This document shows, piece by piece, positions 20,751-32,300 of a stretch of DNA of 64,000 bases. The notes below the pieces were generated by a model. That model was not told where the DNA came from. It ran no database searches and saw only the letters and a program-made list of their open reading frames with translations. The position numbers and the translations under genes are program-made. Source of the DNA: Ampelomyces quisqualis (taxonomy: Eukaryota; Ascomycota; Dothideomycetes; Pleosporales; Phaeosphaeriaceae); NCBI GenBank assembly GCA_018398575.1, contig JAGTXZ010000019.1, forward strand, positions 806,001 to 870,000, in the 5' to 3' direction. Position 1 is the first letter of the stretch. Each line of letters opens with the position of its first letter.

Positions 20751-23700
20751 TCACGACAAGGTACCCTGCCTGTCACGCTCTGCCCCAGCAGGAGCAGTGC
20801 CGACGTGGCTGAGAGCTTCTTCTTCCCTTGCTCTAGTCTTGAGCTCATCTTCTAGCCCAGATGTTCTGGTCCGCATGGGGCTCGTAGCATCCGCAGCACT
20901 GTCATCGACGTCGAGCTCCTTGTGTTTGCGCCTGACAGTCGAAATACTGAAGATACTGGCGTCATCGCCTTCCTTCTTCCGCTCAGTCTCACTGTTAACT
21001 ACTTCAATAGTGACGTCGGCATTGTCTTTGGAGAAGACGCGCAGCCCGACAACAGCGACAGCATTCCATGGGTCGCGCTCAAACTCATCTTCATCCTCAA
21101 CATACGGATAGCGAGCCCCATTATACCAGACATAACGGGTGTGATGACGCTCGGAGCGAAGCACTCGATGCTCATCCTCGTCGGAGGACATGTCGGAGTC
21201 TAGGGAGCACGGACCATCGATCTCCGAATCCCAAGACGAGTCATCAGAATAGTCACCAGGTGAGTACATGCCGTGATGGGCACGATTCGAGCTGATGCTG
21301 ATGCCACGTCCGCGAGTGACTTGGATTCCGGGCCGCAGGCCAGGGATCGGGGTCAGGGTTGGTCTACGAGAGGGCGTCGGTTTTCGTTCTGGACGTGGGC
21401 TGTACGGGCGCTGGCCAGGAGTTCCGGGGCGGAACTCGTCTGTCATGGGCGTAGGAATGGGGGATTCTGTGGTAGCGCCTTCATTGTACCCATCACGACC
21501 GTTGTACCCATCACGACCATTGTACCCATCACGACCATTATACCCATCACGACCATTGTACCCATCGCGGCCTTGATTGTATCCACCACGGCCTTCAAAC
21601 GCGCCGGGTAGCTCGGTATTGTAGCCTCCCCTGCCGTGAAGCTCACCGGGCAGATTCTGATTGTAGCCACCTCGTCCATGGAAACCATGTCCTGTGGGAG
21701 CAGGAGTGCTCTGAGAGCTTGCTTGGTACCCGCCGCGGCCTTGTAGTGCTTCACTCATTGCTGAGCTAGGGAACTCACGATTGTACCCTCCGCGACCCTG
21801 CAGCGCACCGGGTAAGGTTGCATTGTAGCCACCGCGGCCAGTGAAGCCACCACTGGGGCTCGATGATCGCTCACTCATGGCACCAGTACTGGCAGCGCGG
21901 TGGTTAGGCGACACAGCAGGGTGAGTAGGCTTTGGCTCATCCTCACCAGTCTGCTGGCCTTCTTCGATGTTGATACCGAGGCCTGACAAATCTTGCAGCT
22001 TTCGCTCCACGTCGCGGATCTCGCTGCTGTTTCGGTTCATCCTCTGCGTCTCCTTTGCCGCCTTTTTCTGCTCCCGAAGCTTGGCCTTTCGTCGCAATTT
22101 CGTGCGCTGCTCGTGAGAGTACTTCATCTCTGCTTTCTTGCGCTCAAGCTTGTGTTCCTTGTGCCGACGTACCTTCTCTTTTTCTTGCTCCCGGAACCGA
22201 CCTTTTGCATGAGCCAGATCGTACGACAGACCAGTGGCCAACAGCTTCTCACGTCTCTTAGTGCATGTTGTTCGAATGACTTCATCTGGCGTTGGATTCG
22301 GCACCCTTGTGGCTTTGATCTTGAGCAGTACTGTGTAGTCGCCAGCCTCTAGTTCTAACTCGGTGGAGACAGACCGCTTCATGTAATAGGTGCCATTGCT
22401 GCGCACAATGTACTCTTCTTCGTCGTCCTTGTGCAGTCTAAATTGCAAGTTGAATTCATACTGGCCTTCCAAGCCGAGGTAGTAGCGATCATCCAGCTGG
22501 CTCAAAACGATGACAACAGGGCCTCGCTGGGCCAGATTGATCTTGAATTTGGTGTCCAGATAGTCGACGCTCCAGGGCACATTGACGCTAGTCCATTGTT
22601 GGGATACAGTCCATTCAGGGCCGAACAATCGTGTGCGATCGAAGTGTTGATAATGACGAAGCAGGTCTCTGTAATGAATCCAAAAGACACCATCATCGCC
22701 AAACTTGTGATTGAGCTTTTGCATCCACTCCGGTGTCCATTCTTCAGACCCGTCGCTCCAGCGTCCAGTCCATTCGGTCCGACCCCAGGGATTGCGCAAC
22801 TTCAGCAAGCGCTGGCCATCAATTTCACGGGCCTCCATAATGGAGTAAGCGTGCTTTTCCTGGATGCCTCTGCGCTCACCGTAAATCCCACCCATCTGGC
22901 CGCAGCCAAACAAGAAGGCCTGGTTCACGTTCATGAGTTCCTCATTCCAGAATTTATCTTTGTCAAGGATGTCGGTGGCGAACACTTCCGATGTAACACC
23001 ACCGGTGAGATCCTCGATACCTTCACCGACAAAACCGCCGTCGATTGCGGAATAATCTCCGTGCGCCTTGGCGAAAGCCTTTTCGAGAAGTGGCAACCAC
23101 GTTTCATTGGGGTCGCTGCACTGCGCAAAGTAGAGGGCTCTCGATCCAGTCTGCATGACGGTACGATATTCTTCCTCTGGTGTTTTGCGGTTCTGTAGCT
23201 CTAGCCAGTGATATCGCTCAATCTTGGCTTCGTCAAAATCTTCCTTGATGAGGTATAGCTTGTCGTCGATGACTTCGGATATCCACTCGCCATCTGTGCG
23301 ATGTAAGCCCGTGGATCGTGTTATAAAGGAACGCTCGCTTACCTCTATGGAACACAAAGCCGTACACGCCGACCTTCTCATCCCGAGCGACGCACACCTT
23401 CTGTATCAATTCTTCCTTGTTGCTTATCGTGGCAAGCGCTGCCATAAACCAGCAGTCCCCATCATTGCCTTGTCGTACATCGTTCGCAGTCGCGCCTCCG
23501 ATGTAAAATTGGGGGTTCTCGAAAATGTCCTGCAAGCTCCATTAGCACAATACAACCAAGGGTGATGCGCTGGCTTACCTCTACTCTCTTGACCGACATG
23601 GGCTGGAACTCGGACCGCTCCTTGTCCAACCCAGTCAGGCAGTCTGCTGGCGTATCTTGCAAGGCCTGCGATCGCTTAAAGTCGGCCTCGATGTCGAAGT

Positions 23701-24097
23701 GTGGGTCTCGATACTTCTGGTTCAGTCGGCGGCACTCCTTGACGATCTTGTCGACTTTGTTCCTGCATGATTCGACTGCCTGCTCGTAAGACGCAAGGGC
23801 GTTGACACCAGGGATAGAGCCTTTCGGTGCATGTGCAGCAGCACGCTTTGCATATAGATTGTCTGGTAGGATGGTAAAGATCTTGCCAGGATGCTTTGTG
23901 GTGAACTTGGCCCAGAAATTGTCAATGCTTCGCTGTGGCGCGTGTTTTCGGGCGGGTAGGCGCGGTTGCGGCGCCATGGTTGTGTTTTGGGGCAGTGCTT
24001 GCTGGTCATGTATCATGCTCGGGGCTCTAGAAGGTGGCCGTGAAAGTGATTTGGTGATATTGATGAAGTCGTGGGTACCCTGTGAGGCCATGGTCAT
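20751..24097 (-). CDS. Calpain-family cysteine protease with Gly-rich repeat tail
   Basis: Three exons: 24097-23579, 23529-23343, 23293-20751. Two 49-bp introns are in phase, giving 1,082 residues. The papain-like calpain core is intact: QGNDGDCWFMAAL with nucleophile Cys199, EKHAYSIMEAREIDG with His383 and LKLRNPWG with Asn403. A calpain beta-sandwich-like region follows (about 450-590), then a highly charged Lys/Arg/Glu helical stretch, then a long low-complexity tail with at least seven GRGGYN-type and five tandem GRDGYN units and an acidic end. It differs from PalB/Rim13, which has an N-terminal MIT domain that I do not see. Expected role: cytosolic, possibly calcium-modulated limited proteolysis. 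The substrate is unknown. Confidence 0.94.
21484..21573. repeat. 18-bp minisatellite in the calpain gene
   Basis: Five near-identical 18-bp units (TTGTACCCATCACGACCA on the plus strand) encode tandem GRDGYN in the calpain tail. The copies differ by single bases only, so copy number is likely to vary between strains. Confidence 0.9.
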
Positions 24098-25898
24098 GCC
24101 TTTGGCAAAGAGCTCAGGGGCTTGGAGTCGGGGAATTGGAGTATTGTGTCCATTGGGGGCGTGAAGATGGAATATAAACTATTCTGGGGGGTAACGAGAT
24201 TTTCCAGCCCCCAATTCGAAGCTCGACGAGCACATGCCTGTCGTGAGGTATGTTTAGAGCAGTGAGAAAGTAGTGGGGCGGTCAGACACACTCGGCACAG
24301 CCGCTGGCCCCCCGCTCTGCGCTCTCTGCGAATCAGCGGGGCGCGGCCATCCAGACCCGGATGGAGACGACAGTTCGCCGGATGCCAAAGGGCGGACAAG
24401 GACGACAAGCGGCTGCAGGGAGCTGCACCTCGAACTGCCAACTTGAGCTTTGCACGAATGATAGCGTCGGGGTGAACTGCAGTGCTGCAACGTGAACTTG
24501 TGGCTCATCGCGGACGCAAGACAACCCCATGCATCTGGCTGAATGCGAGGTCGACTATGCCGGATGAGATCACTGTGGCCGATAGCCTGACCGACTCGAC
24601 GTCCTCTCCTCTCTCGCACAATGGAGTCCATCGAAGCGGTGACGTTGCTTTTGTGTAGGTAGTTGACTGCACGCACGAGACCGCATTGCATACGCCGCTG
24701 CGATACGATCAGTAGGTGGCACCATTTCGCTACGGTGCCTCAGCCCTGGCTGTTCCAAAGTCTGGTGCGACGAAGCTGGTTCTCTTCCACATGCACGGGG
24801 ACCGACGTGTCTGTATCTTGCTGTCTTGAAGACGCACGACGACAAAAGTCGCATGTGTGCTGGACAAAGGGCGGTAACTCCTGCTCCGTCACAGCTCCAG
24901 GGACAGCAACATTACCTCGTCGATAATGCTTTGGCTGTGTCGGTCAGATCATGCTTAGTACTCAGCCCTATCGAACGATACTGCATCCTTGCTGCATGCA
25001 CAATCCTACGGCCACGATCTCACCGTTCTTCTGCACCGTCTGATCAGTCAGCGTCCAGGACACGCGATGACTGCAAAAAGCATGGGAGAGCCTTATGCCA
25101 TGGCGAACATGATTGGCAGGCATATACTTGGTACATTAAGGTACGAGGCCCATGCTGCACCGTGCCTCTCGCTGCGCCTGGCGCTGTTGGAGTGGTGACG
25201 ATGCTTGATGAGAGAAGCAGGCAAACGGAAAATGCGACACCGCGTGGAGATTTCGTGGGTTTGTCCGTACATGTTCGCATACATCTGGCACGGATTGGTG
25301 AGGCCGGAAGGTCGGAAAGGTGGTGTCCTGAGACGCTGCTTGTGGCGGTCACCACGGTCGCCAAATCCATTTGTGCGCGCTGCGCTAGAGGCAATCGCCA
25401 TGTCAGACATCACAATGAGAAATTCGACATGATGCTTATGTTGCACTCGTCGGGGATAAGGTGAAGATGGTTGACGGAGTTGGCGAGGCTGTTTGTCGCA
25501 AGGGTGAAGAAGGATGAGCGGTGAGCGGCCAGCGGCGTTCGACCCCCACATGAACTCAGTGATGTTTGTGGAATGTTTGGCCTGTTACGTCACCCCACCC
25601 CTCGAGGCAGTCCGACGTGAAAGCGGAATGCGAAGAAGAGTTACATCCAAAGATTGAATGCTTCTTTGACTGCATGTCTCATTGAATCGGTATTTTTTTG
25701 AGCACCAGCTTGTTATTCAATCATTCATATTCGTTCTCCAAGATTCATTTCGTGCCATCATGTACGAATTTACACCATGCTGGATTTTGACCGTGGTTGC
25801 AAGAGTTGGCCATAGACTTTATATCCACAAAGCATCGCCAATTCAACCCCTGTCCATTCACTTCCGGCCGACCACTTGATCGCCTCTCCCATAACAGA
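24098..25898. other. Gene-less region of about 1.8 kb
   Basis: Normal base composition and many overlapping frames of 60-210 codons on both strands, none with a family motif or convincing splice sites. It includes the calpain promoter. A short inverted repeat (CCCCGCT ... AGCGGGG) lies near 24307-24340. A non-coding RNA gene or an unrecognised lineage-specific gene is possible. Confidence 0.4.
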
Positions 25899-26639
25899 TC
25901 AACTCTCAACAACAAACTTCCCATCAACCTTAACCTCTAGCCGCACATCCTCGGGCTCAAACTGCAGCTCCGCCTTATCCAACACCATCCCCTCCAACCT
26001 CTGCCTCTTCCCATAATGCAATTGTGGCCTCGTGCTCTGCTGATAATACTGACTTTCCCTGACATCCACCGCCCTCACCTTCGTCACCGCACCCTCGGTC
26101 GACAAGTCCGCAAACACCTCCGCATAGTCCCTCGCGCGCTGCAAGGCATTCTGTGCAGCGCGCTTTCGTGCGCCACCTTCGATAGACTGCAGCGTGGCAT
26201 CGGTCAAGGCCCAGGTAATGCGTTCGATGCGCACGTTTTCCATGCGCGAGAATTGCGTCGCGAGTTTGTCCAGCGCGGAGAAGTCGCTGAACTTGATGTT
26301 AAAGTCTGCGCGTGCGAAGTAGGTAGTGTCATATTTCGCTGGCTCGTCCTGGGTGTTGGCACTAGCTGTGGAGCGTCTGTCGCGGTGGCTGCTGGTGTCG
26401 AGTGTGCTCATCGAGTAGTGCGAGATGGCGGCGTTTTCTTTCGTTTTACCCGTCTCCTCGTCTTGAGGGCAGTAGGGCGCGATAGCGTCGCGGAGATTGT
26501 TGGCGGTTAAGGTCACGACCGCAGAGGCTTCTTCGGGGGTGGGGAGATATTGTGATTGGGCTTTGAGCACAAGGATGGCGCGTTCTGCGCGACGGATTGC
26601 GGTACCGACGCCTTGGACGTTGATTTCGAGGGGAGTCAT
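25899..26639 (-). CDS. SIMPL-domain (DUF541) protein
   Basis: Single exon of 246 residues from the ATG at 26639; the longer open frame upstream contains no ATG. The layout fits the SIMPL/DUF541 fold: an N-terminal strand with a Gly (EINVQGVGTAIRRAERAILVLK), a paired region around FNIKFSDFSALDKLATQFSR, then the family-like ITWALTDATLQSIEGGARKR and AAQNALQRARDYAEVF. SIMPL proteins are known from bacteria (periplasmic YggE type) and from animal kinase-associated proteins; fungal members are uncharacterised. Residues 90-125 form a Ser/Thr-rich insert. No signal peptide or TM segment is present, so a cytosolic location is inferred. Confidence 0.8.
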   Translation of the reverse strand: MTPLEINVQGVGTAIRRAERAILVLKAQSQYLPTPEEASAVVTLTANNLRDAIAPYCPQDEETGKTKENAAISHYSMSTLDTSSHRDRRSTASANTQDEPAKYDTTYFARADFNIKFSDFSALDKLATQFSRMENVRIERITWALTDATLQSIEGGARKRAAQNALQRARDYAEVFADLSTEGAVTKVRAVDVRESQYYQQSTRPQLHYGKRQRLEGMVLDKAELQFEPEDVRLEVKVDGKFVVES

Positions 26640-27227
26640 GTTGGAGATATCGAGTGTCTCTTTGAAGGTGGTAACAATCCAACGGAAACGACGGGCCTGT
26701 GGCGGTTTAAATAGTTTGGGTTGCGGTTGGTGGCCTTGTCGTTGCCTGCTGCTTCTGTGCTGCCTATTTGCTGCCTGCCTGATTGTCACAAGCACACTCG
26801 CACAACAAGAAGTGGATTGTAGCACCACACATAATCTCAAGGTTCTTCCAGTGGCAGCTCTTTACTGGCCGACGCTTGGTTAGAAAGATGTACAAGATAT
26901 CCACCAGTAGATGTTTCTACGTCTAGAAGCCGCCCCCTGCTTTCAATCAATTCTCTTTGCAGAATCGCCGTGATGTTCTTATTTCGATTGAAAGACGTCA
27001 TCGCTGGCAACTTCGACACGTCTACTTCCATATACATGAAGGCGAGTGCACAGGATTTAGGTAGTATACGATCCAATCACTACATGCATAGGTAAACTGC
27101 CCACACACATCGCGCATTGTCTCGCACTTGGTCCCGTGCTACACCAAGGCTTCAGTGCCAATGCGCAAGTTCCCTCAAATACAACTTCGTGAATGAGAAC
27201 ATCGCCTGATCATGTACCACAGACAAA
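26640..27227. other. Intergenic region
   Basis: Leader and promoter of the SIMPL gene plus 3' flank of the next minus-strand gene. A 79-codon minus-strand frame (26837-27076) has no motif and was not accepted. Confidence 0.45.
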
Positions 27228-27947
27228 TCAAACCACAGCGGTGATCATTGCCCACTTCTCCGCCACAACCTTCGACTTCAGCGTCAGAATGAAACACTTC
27301 TTCCTCCCACGCTTCTTTTTCGCCTGATATGCCTTGACCTCCTTCTGTACTGCACTCTGTTCCGTACGCTTCAATTTCTTCTTTGCTGGTTCATCAGCTG
27401 GCGGATCTTTGTCCTCGACTTGTGGGCCGACATCGCTACGAGCCATGGGGATATCGCCATTCACACCAACCGTACCCACCGCATGCTCAGGCGCCATGGT
27501 CGACTTCTCCAAGTTGTGTATCGCCTCTTCTTCCACGTCCAGACCGTACGCCTTCCGAAATTGGTCGTCCAACATCTTCTTCACCGCCTTCGGGTCCACG
27601 TGCATCATCTTACACATCGGGAAGATACACAGCTCGAGCTGTTTTGCCGCTTCCATGAGCAGAAAACCATCAATTTCATCTCGATCGGCGAGCGGGACTT
27701 CGTTGCGGATTTTGCCGATGAGCGCATGTTGCTCGTTGATGTTGAGGTTCGCAGCTTTGTACTCCTCGAATGACAGGTCGAGAACTGAAGGCTCGTTCGG
27801 GGCTGCGGGCTTAGCTGTTGAAGACGAGGGCGTTCCTGAACGGGAAAGGCCGGGAGTCTTTGGCGGAGATGCTCGTGTGCGAGCTGCTTCATGCTCGAAG
27901 CCGATGCGGGCCTGAAGCTTCTTCTTGCGGAGTTGTGGGGTAGTCAT
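27228..27947 (-). CDS. Hypothetical basic protein
   Basis: Single exon of 239 residues with an ATG at 27947. The first 55 residues are Pro/Ser/Thr-rich and basic. Residues 55-140 look folded and helical (LSFEEYKAANLNINEQHAL, then EIDGFLLMEAAKQLELCIF). The tail contains two basic clusters (PAKKKLKRTEQ, AKKKRGRKK) that could serve as nuclear localisation signals. No known family is recognised. A chromatin or transcription role is only a guess from the basic tail. Confidence 0.7.
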   Translation of the reverse strand: MTTPQLRKKKLQARIGFEHEAARTRASPPKTPGLSRSGTPSSSTAKPAAPNEPSVLDLSFEEYKAANLNINEQHALIGKIRNEVPLADRDEIDGFLLMEAAKQLELCIFPMCKMMHVDPKAVKKMLDDQFRKAYGLDVEEEAIHNLEKSTMAPEHAVGTVGVNGDIPMARSDVGPQVEDKDPPADEPAKKKLKRTEQSAVQKEVKAYQAKKKRGRKKCFILTLKSKVVAEKWAMITAVV

Positions 27948-29332
27948 TGCGAGGCGGAGTCGGTGAACGCCAGGTGAGTAGACACAATGAATTGAGTTGT
28001 GATGTTATTTGAAGATCATTCAGGCAAAACGTCTGGCCTGGAGAAAAATGCTCAAGGGCGTTACCGCGCTAGTTAGGCAGCCCGATGAAATCATTGTCAC
28101 TTTCACCACAGGGTGCGTATCGATCATTCACGAACACCTCAGGCTATTATCACATCCATTCCTAGTCTAGATCGTTTCATTTCTGTCCACAAAAAAACCG
28201 CTGTCTGTGTTCCGACGCTCGATCAATTTGCCCACCTCTACAACCATGCCACGACTCAAGCGAACACTATCGCAAGGAAGGGGTAGGCTCTAGGCATCAA
28301 GACCACTTCACTTTTCCTCACTCATAACATAATCGTAGCTGTATTAAAGACAATTTGCAGCGTATCTACATGGACCTTGCCTACATTCGTCTCGTTTACT
28401 TTCACCTCAGCTACACCCGTCCCGCCTGCATTCACGTCATCTGCAACGACATTTCGCACTCCATCTTAGTCGCATCCATATCCTTCAGACTACTAGCCTG
28501 TGAGATCTTTCTCATCTACTGAATTTTTGTTCAACACCAACTTATTCCAGGTCCTTCACACACTTATCCCCTTCTTCAATAGCGATGCGCGCCCACTCCT
28601 TGCTCCCAACTTGACGATAGTCCCACAGGCACACATGTTATGTAAATGATCTTAGCGCAACAAGAACGACAAATTTTCTCTGGTTACATGCCGTGCTGTA
28701 ACTGGCCATGGACATGATTCGTGGTTTGACAAATAACTGGTCCAGTGGGAGATTTTGGCAACCACGCTGTGTCTCGGCCACGCAGATAGAGCAGCAAATC
28801 AAGCCAGTTCTCAAGGTACCTAGGCTGGTAATAGGACAATCCAACGCTGCATTTCTGCGCATGATGTGCTGCTGTACGACGACTCCAAGCACAAGCATGC
28901 GTGCGAGACCAATAGTTTTTAATCACAACAGCCACGCGACACCAAGCAATAAGAATCAATGCGGAAATAACAATACATGATCTAGCCCAATATACATAAC
29001 GTACAAAAATTCATGCCGTGCTTCGAATCGATATGCAAATGGACGAAACAAAACGAAAACAAAAAAGTGTCACCTCGCAGTCATGATGCCCGTTCCCTCG
29101 CCCGCAACGAGCATCATGTCCACCATCGCTAACGTCCGCGAACTTTCAATCCACCACCTCGGCGCTCCTTGCTTCGAAATATCCCTCTCCCTCTGTGGCT
29201 GTTTTCTACAAACTGTGCCATTCCTTCTGTATGACTAGTATGCCCTCTAACTTTACCAACACCTCTTCCATCTTGAGCTCTGCTTCATGATGACCCTGCG
29301 CCTCTGCCACGCATAGGTTGATTATTTTGTGG
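27948..29332. other. Intergenic region (about 1.4 kb)
   Basis: Mostly empty. An ATG at 28247 can be joined by a GT-AG intron to give a roughly 50-residue peptide, too weak to accept. The right edge (29129-29332) continues the Arg/Gly-rich frame of the neighbouring gene past two stop codons. Confidence 0.4.
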
Positions 29333-32300
29333 CTAACCTTGACCTCGTCCTTGCGACAGTTTTGCGCCTCTGCTGCTGTTTTCATGATTACTTCTCCTTC
29401 CGGGGAGCGCATTGCGTTGATTACGCGACGGTTCGAAATATCCTGGGTGATGGCCGCGAGCCGTGGGCTGTGCTCTTCCTCGGGTTGTAGGTTGGCTCAT
29501 TTCTCTATTTTTGTCTTGTACTCTTCCGCGACTTGATGGTTCGCCTCCAGGGCTTTCGCATCGGCGCCTAGCAGGGAATTGGGCTCGTGCTAGAGGCCTG
29601 TTTGGTCCTCTGGATGGATTATGTCGCTGTCTTTGGTCTGAATTCTGGGTTTCGGGCCTATTTGTGTGCTGTTGGGGTCTGTCGTGGTGACCATTCCGGA
29701 TATCCATTCGAGCAATTTGATTCGCAGGTTGATCTGGCTGCACATTTGTTCGTCTTTGTCGACTTGGAGGTGAAGTCTCAAACCTGAATTTCTTCACTTC
29801 CTTCCCACTCAGCGCCTGATCAACATAGTCTTCTGTCAACATGTCGTCCATCGCACCCTCCTCGCCAGGCAATTTAAAGTATCCGTCGAATGGTGGGGTG
29901 ATTACAATGGACGGAATTTCGGAAGGATCTGCGAAAACAACAGGAGATATGAGCTTCTTGCGTTTGATGATTTGCTCTAAGGGGTTGGTTTGAGTGAATT
30001 TGGATGACGGAGGTGAGCCTTCGTGGAGAACTTGCTGGAATGGATTGTCTTGAGTGAAGTTTGATGGCGGAGATGCGCCATTGTCAAGCTGGCCGAATTC
30101 ATTCTACATTCAAATCAGTATGTAGGATTTTTAACAGCGTAAGAAATACTGCTTACGTCTGCAGTACTGTCCTGGTTCTGGACAGTCTCGCTGTTCTTAG
30201 ATTTGGCTGAATTTCGCAGATACCTGCGCCCTTCAGAAATGATGTCGTCGAGAGCTAGGCCTTTTCTATCGCCCAACTTTTGGTCCGCGCGGTCTTGAAG
30301 CAGTTCCGCTTGTTTTTCTGCAATGCGCCCTTGAGCAAGAATATCGTCGAGTTTGTGTTCTCTTCGATCGTCTGTCACGAAAACGTTTCGCTGGCTGTTA
30401 TTTCCGGCTTGAGGCGTGGCGGTGGCATGACCGTGAGCAATGATTTGGTCCAAAGCACGATCTAGTTGTTCGTTACGACGGAATTGATGGAGATTGAGAT
30501 TGTGTTGCTGATTCTGAGACCCGGAGAAACCGGCGTGCGGTTGATCCTACGCACGAATCAGCCTGCGTTCGAATGGAGTTCTAATTGCGTCTCCTTCCAC
30601 CTCATCTTCTCCCTCTACTGCCTCGCTGGCTATTATTGCTGTTACGGTTGTTCTGGTTGCCATTGTTGTTGTTTCGGCGACTGTTAATGTCACGTTCATT
30701 TCCGTGCAAGTTGTTGCCGGGGATAGATTCCATTCACACCGTGGCCAGTGGGATTGAATGTGTTGTTTTGTCCATTCCCACGGTTTCCTCGGTTTCCACG
30801 ATTGTCATTGTTGTCACGTCCGTTGCCATTGCTTGCACCCCGACCACCTCCTTCCCCCCAATTTCTGCCTCGATCATTGTTCAATTTGTTACTTACATTA
30901 TTGTTGTTGTTACCTCTGCCATTACCTTGTCCTTGGTTTGACTGATCGTTCCCAACTCCGCTCTGGAAGTAATTGACTTGAGAGAAATGGCCTTGGCTGT
31001 GTGACGCGACGACGCCGCTCTGGGCCATCTTCTGATTTGCTTTGCTCAACAGCAAGTCGAGACTGGTAATGGCTTCGCATAAATGATTAGGCTTGATAAT
31101 TCCACGCGAAATTTGGGCCCACCACTCGTTCAACCGCTTTGCCATGCTTTGCACGGCATCATTTGCGAATAGCGACTGTGCCACCTCTTTTTCAGACGCG
31201 AAAGTGATCTTCTCTAAAAGCTTCGCGGTATGGTCGTTTACGAACTTGACGAAGACATCAATGGCGCCATGGCCTTGGAACTCGCTAAATGACATGTCAT
31301 TAAGACGGTTAAATCCCCTGAAGAGCACCTGCAACTCCTCGTTCAGCTGCTTTGTCTTTCCCGAGTTGTTGCCAGTTTGGGCCGTCTCGCTTGACAGGTC
31401 GTGACTCTTCTTACATCTGTCACCAAATCTACAGTGTCCCTGAGCAAAGTGTTGGCATATATTGGAGTTCTTTGGGCCGCTTTGACCCGAGGCTTGAGGC
31501 TGTTCGAGTGGTGCGAAATGGATGCCAAAGCTCTGATTCCGACTTCCATTGGGTGCTGGCCTGAGTCCTGAGTTGGTGATTTCGTTACATACTGTGGAAA
31601 TATGATACTCACCTGGGGGCTTTCCTCCCGCTTGTTCTCATCTATATCCATTATCCATGACGGCTTGCGCGTTTGGCATGGTTGTTCTACCACAATGGAC
31701 TGCGCAAAGCCTGGAACATTTGCGACATGGGCCTTCAAGTAAACCGCCTCGGGCGCATGCGATCTGAAACACGAGAAATCTCCAATAACTTGTGCGAGAT
31801 TTCTTGGCTGTTGCTGTTGAATTTGGCTTCTTTGCGCTCGTTGTATCGTTTCATGCAATGGGAAACGAGATTTGCCTTGACGTTCGATATTACCACCAAG
31901 CTTCATCTGGATATTCGATGCCCAGAATGCCGAGCGATATCGTGCTTCGTCAGCCTTTAGGCAGAAAAATATCTCTTCTTGAGTCCTTGGTACGGTCAAG
32001 GTACTGCGCCAGGGATGCGCAATCCAAGGTCTAGTCGAGTAGAAGTACTGCGGGGATTGCTGGGGCTCGATCAACACTTGCCACATCAGCGCTGGATGTA
32101 TCAAGTTGCCTGTCTGATCGACGTCGGGCACCAGCTCTCGAAGTTGCACCATCGTTGGGAGATTGCCGCCACAGAAGGTGTTCTGGTACACGACTTTTGC
32201 CTTTTCCGCACCGTACAGGGCAGCTGTTTTCGCGAGCTGATACAAGAGCTCGCGCTCCTGACTTGCTTGTGCTTTTGGAGGCGCGGATGGAGGTTGGGTC

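Noticed and set aside
22431..23198. 255-codon plus-strand frame
   Set aside because: Antisense to the calpain catalytic domain, which has all three catalytic residues in the minus frame.
24826..25464. 212-codon plus-strand frame
   Set aside because: No family motif, no splice or start support, and several other frames of similar quality overlap it on both strands.
25530..25550. GTTCGACCCC resembling a tRNA B box
   Set aside because: No matching A box or acceptor stem at the proper distance.
26837..27076. 79-codon minus-strand frame upstream of the SIMPL gene
   Set aside because: No recognisable domain and not joinable to the SIMPL gene by splice sites.
28247..28480. Possible two-exon gene of about 50 residues on the plus strand
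   Set aside because: A GT-AG pair exists and keeps frame, but the product is very short, low-complexity and has no other support.
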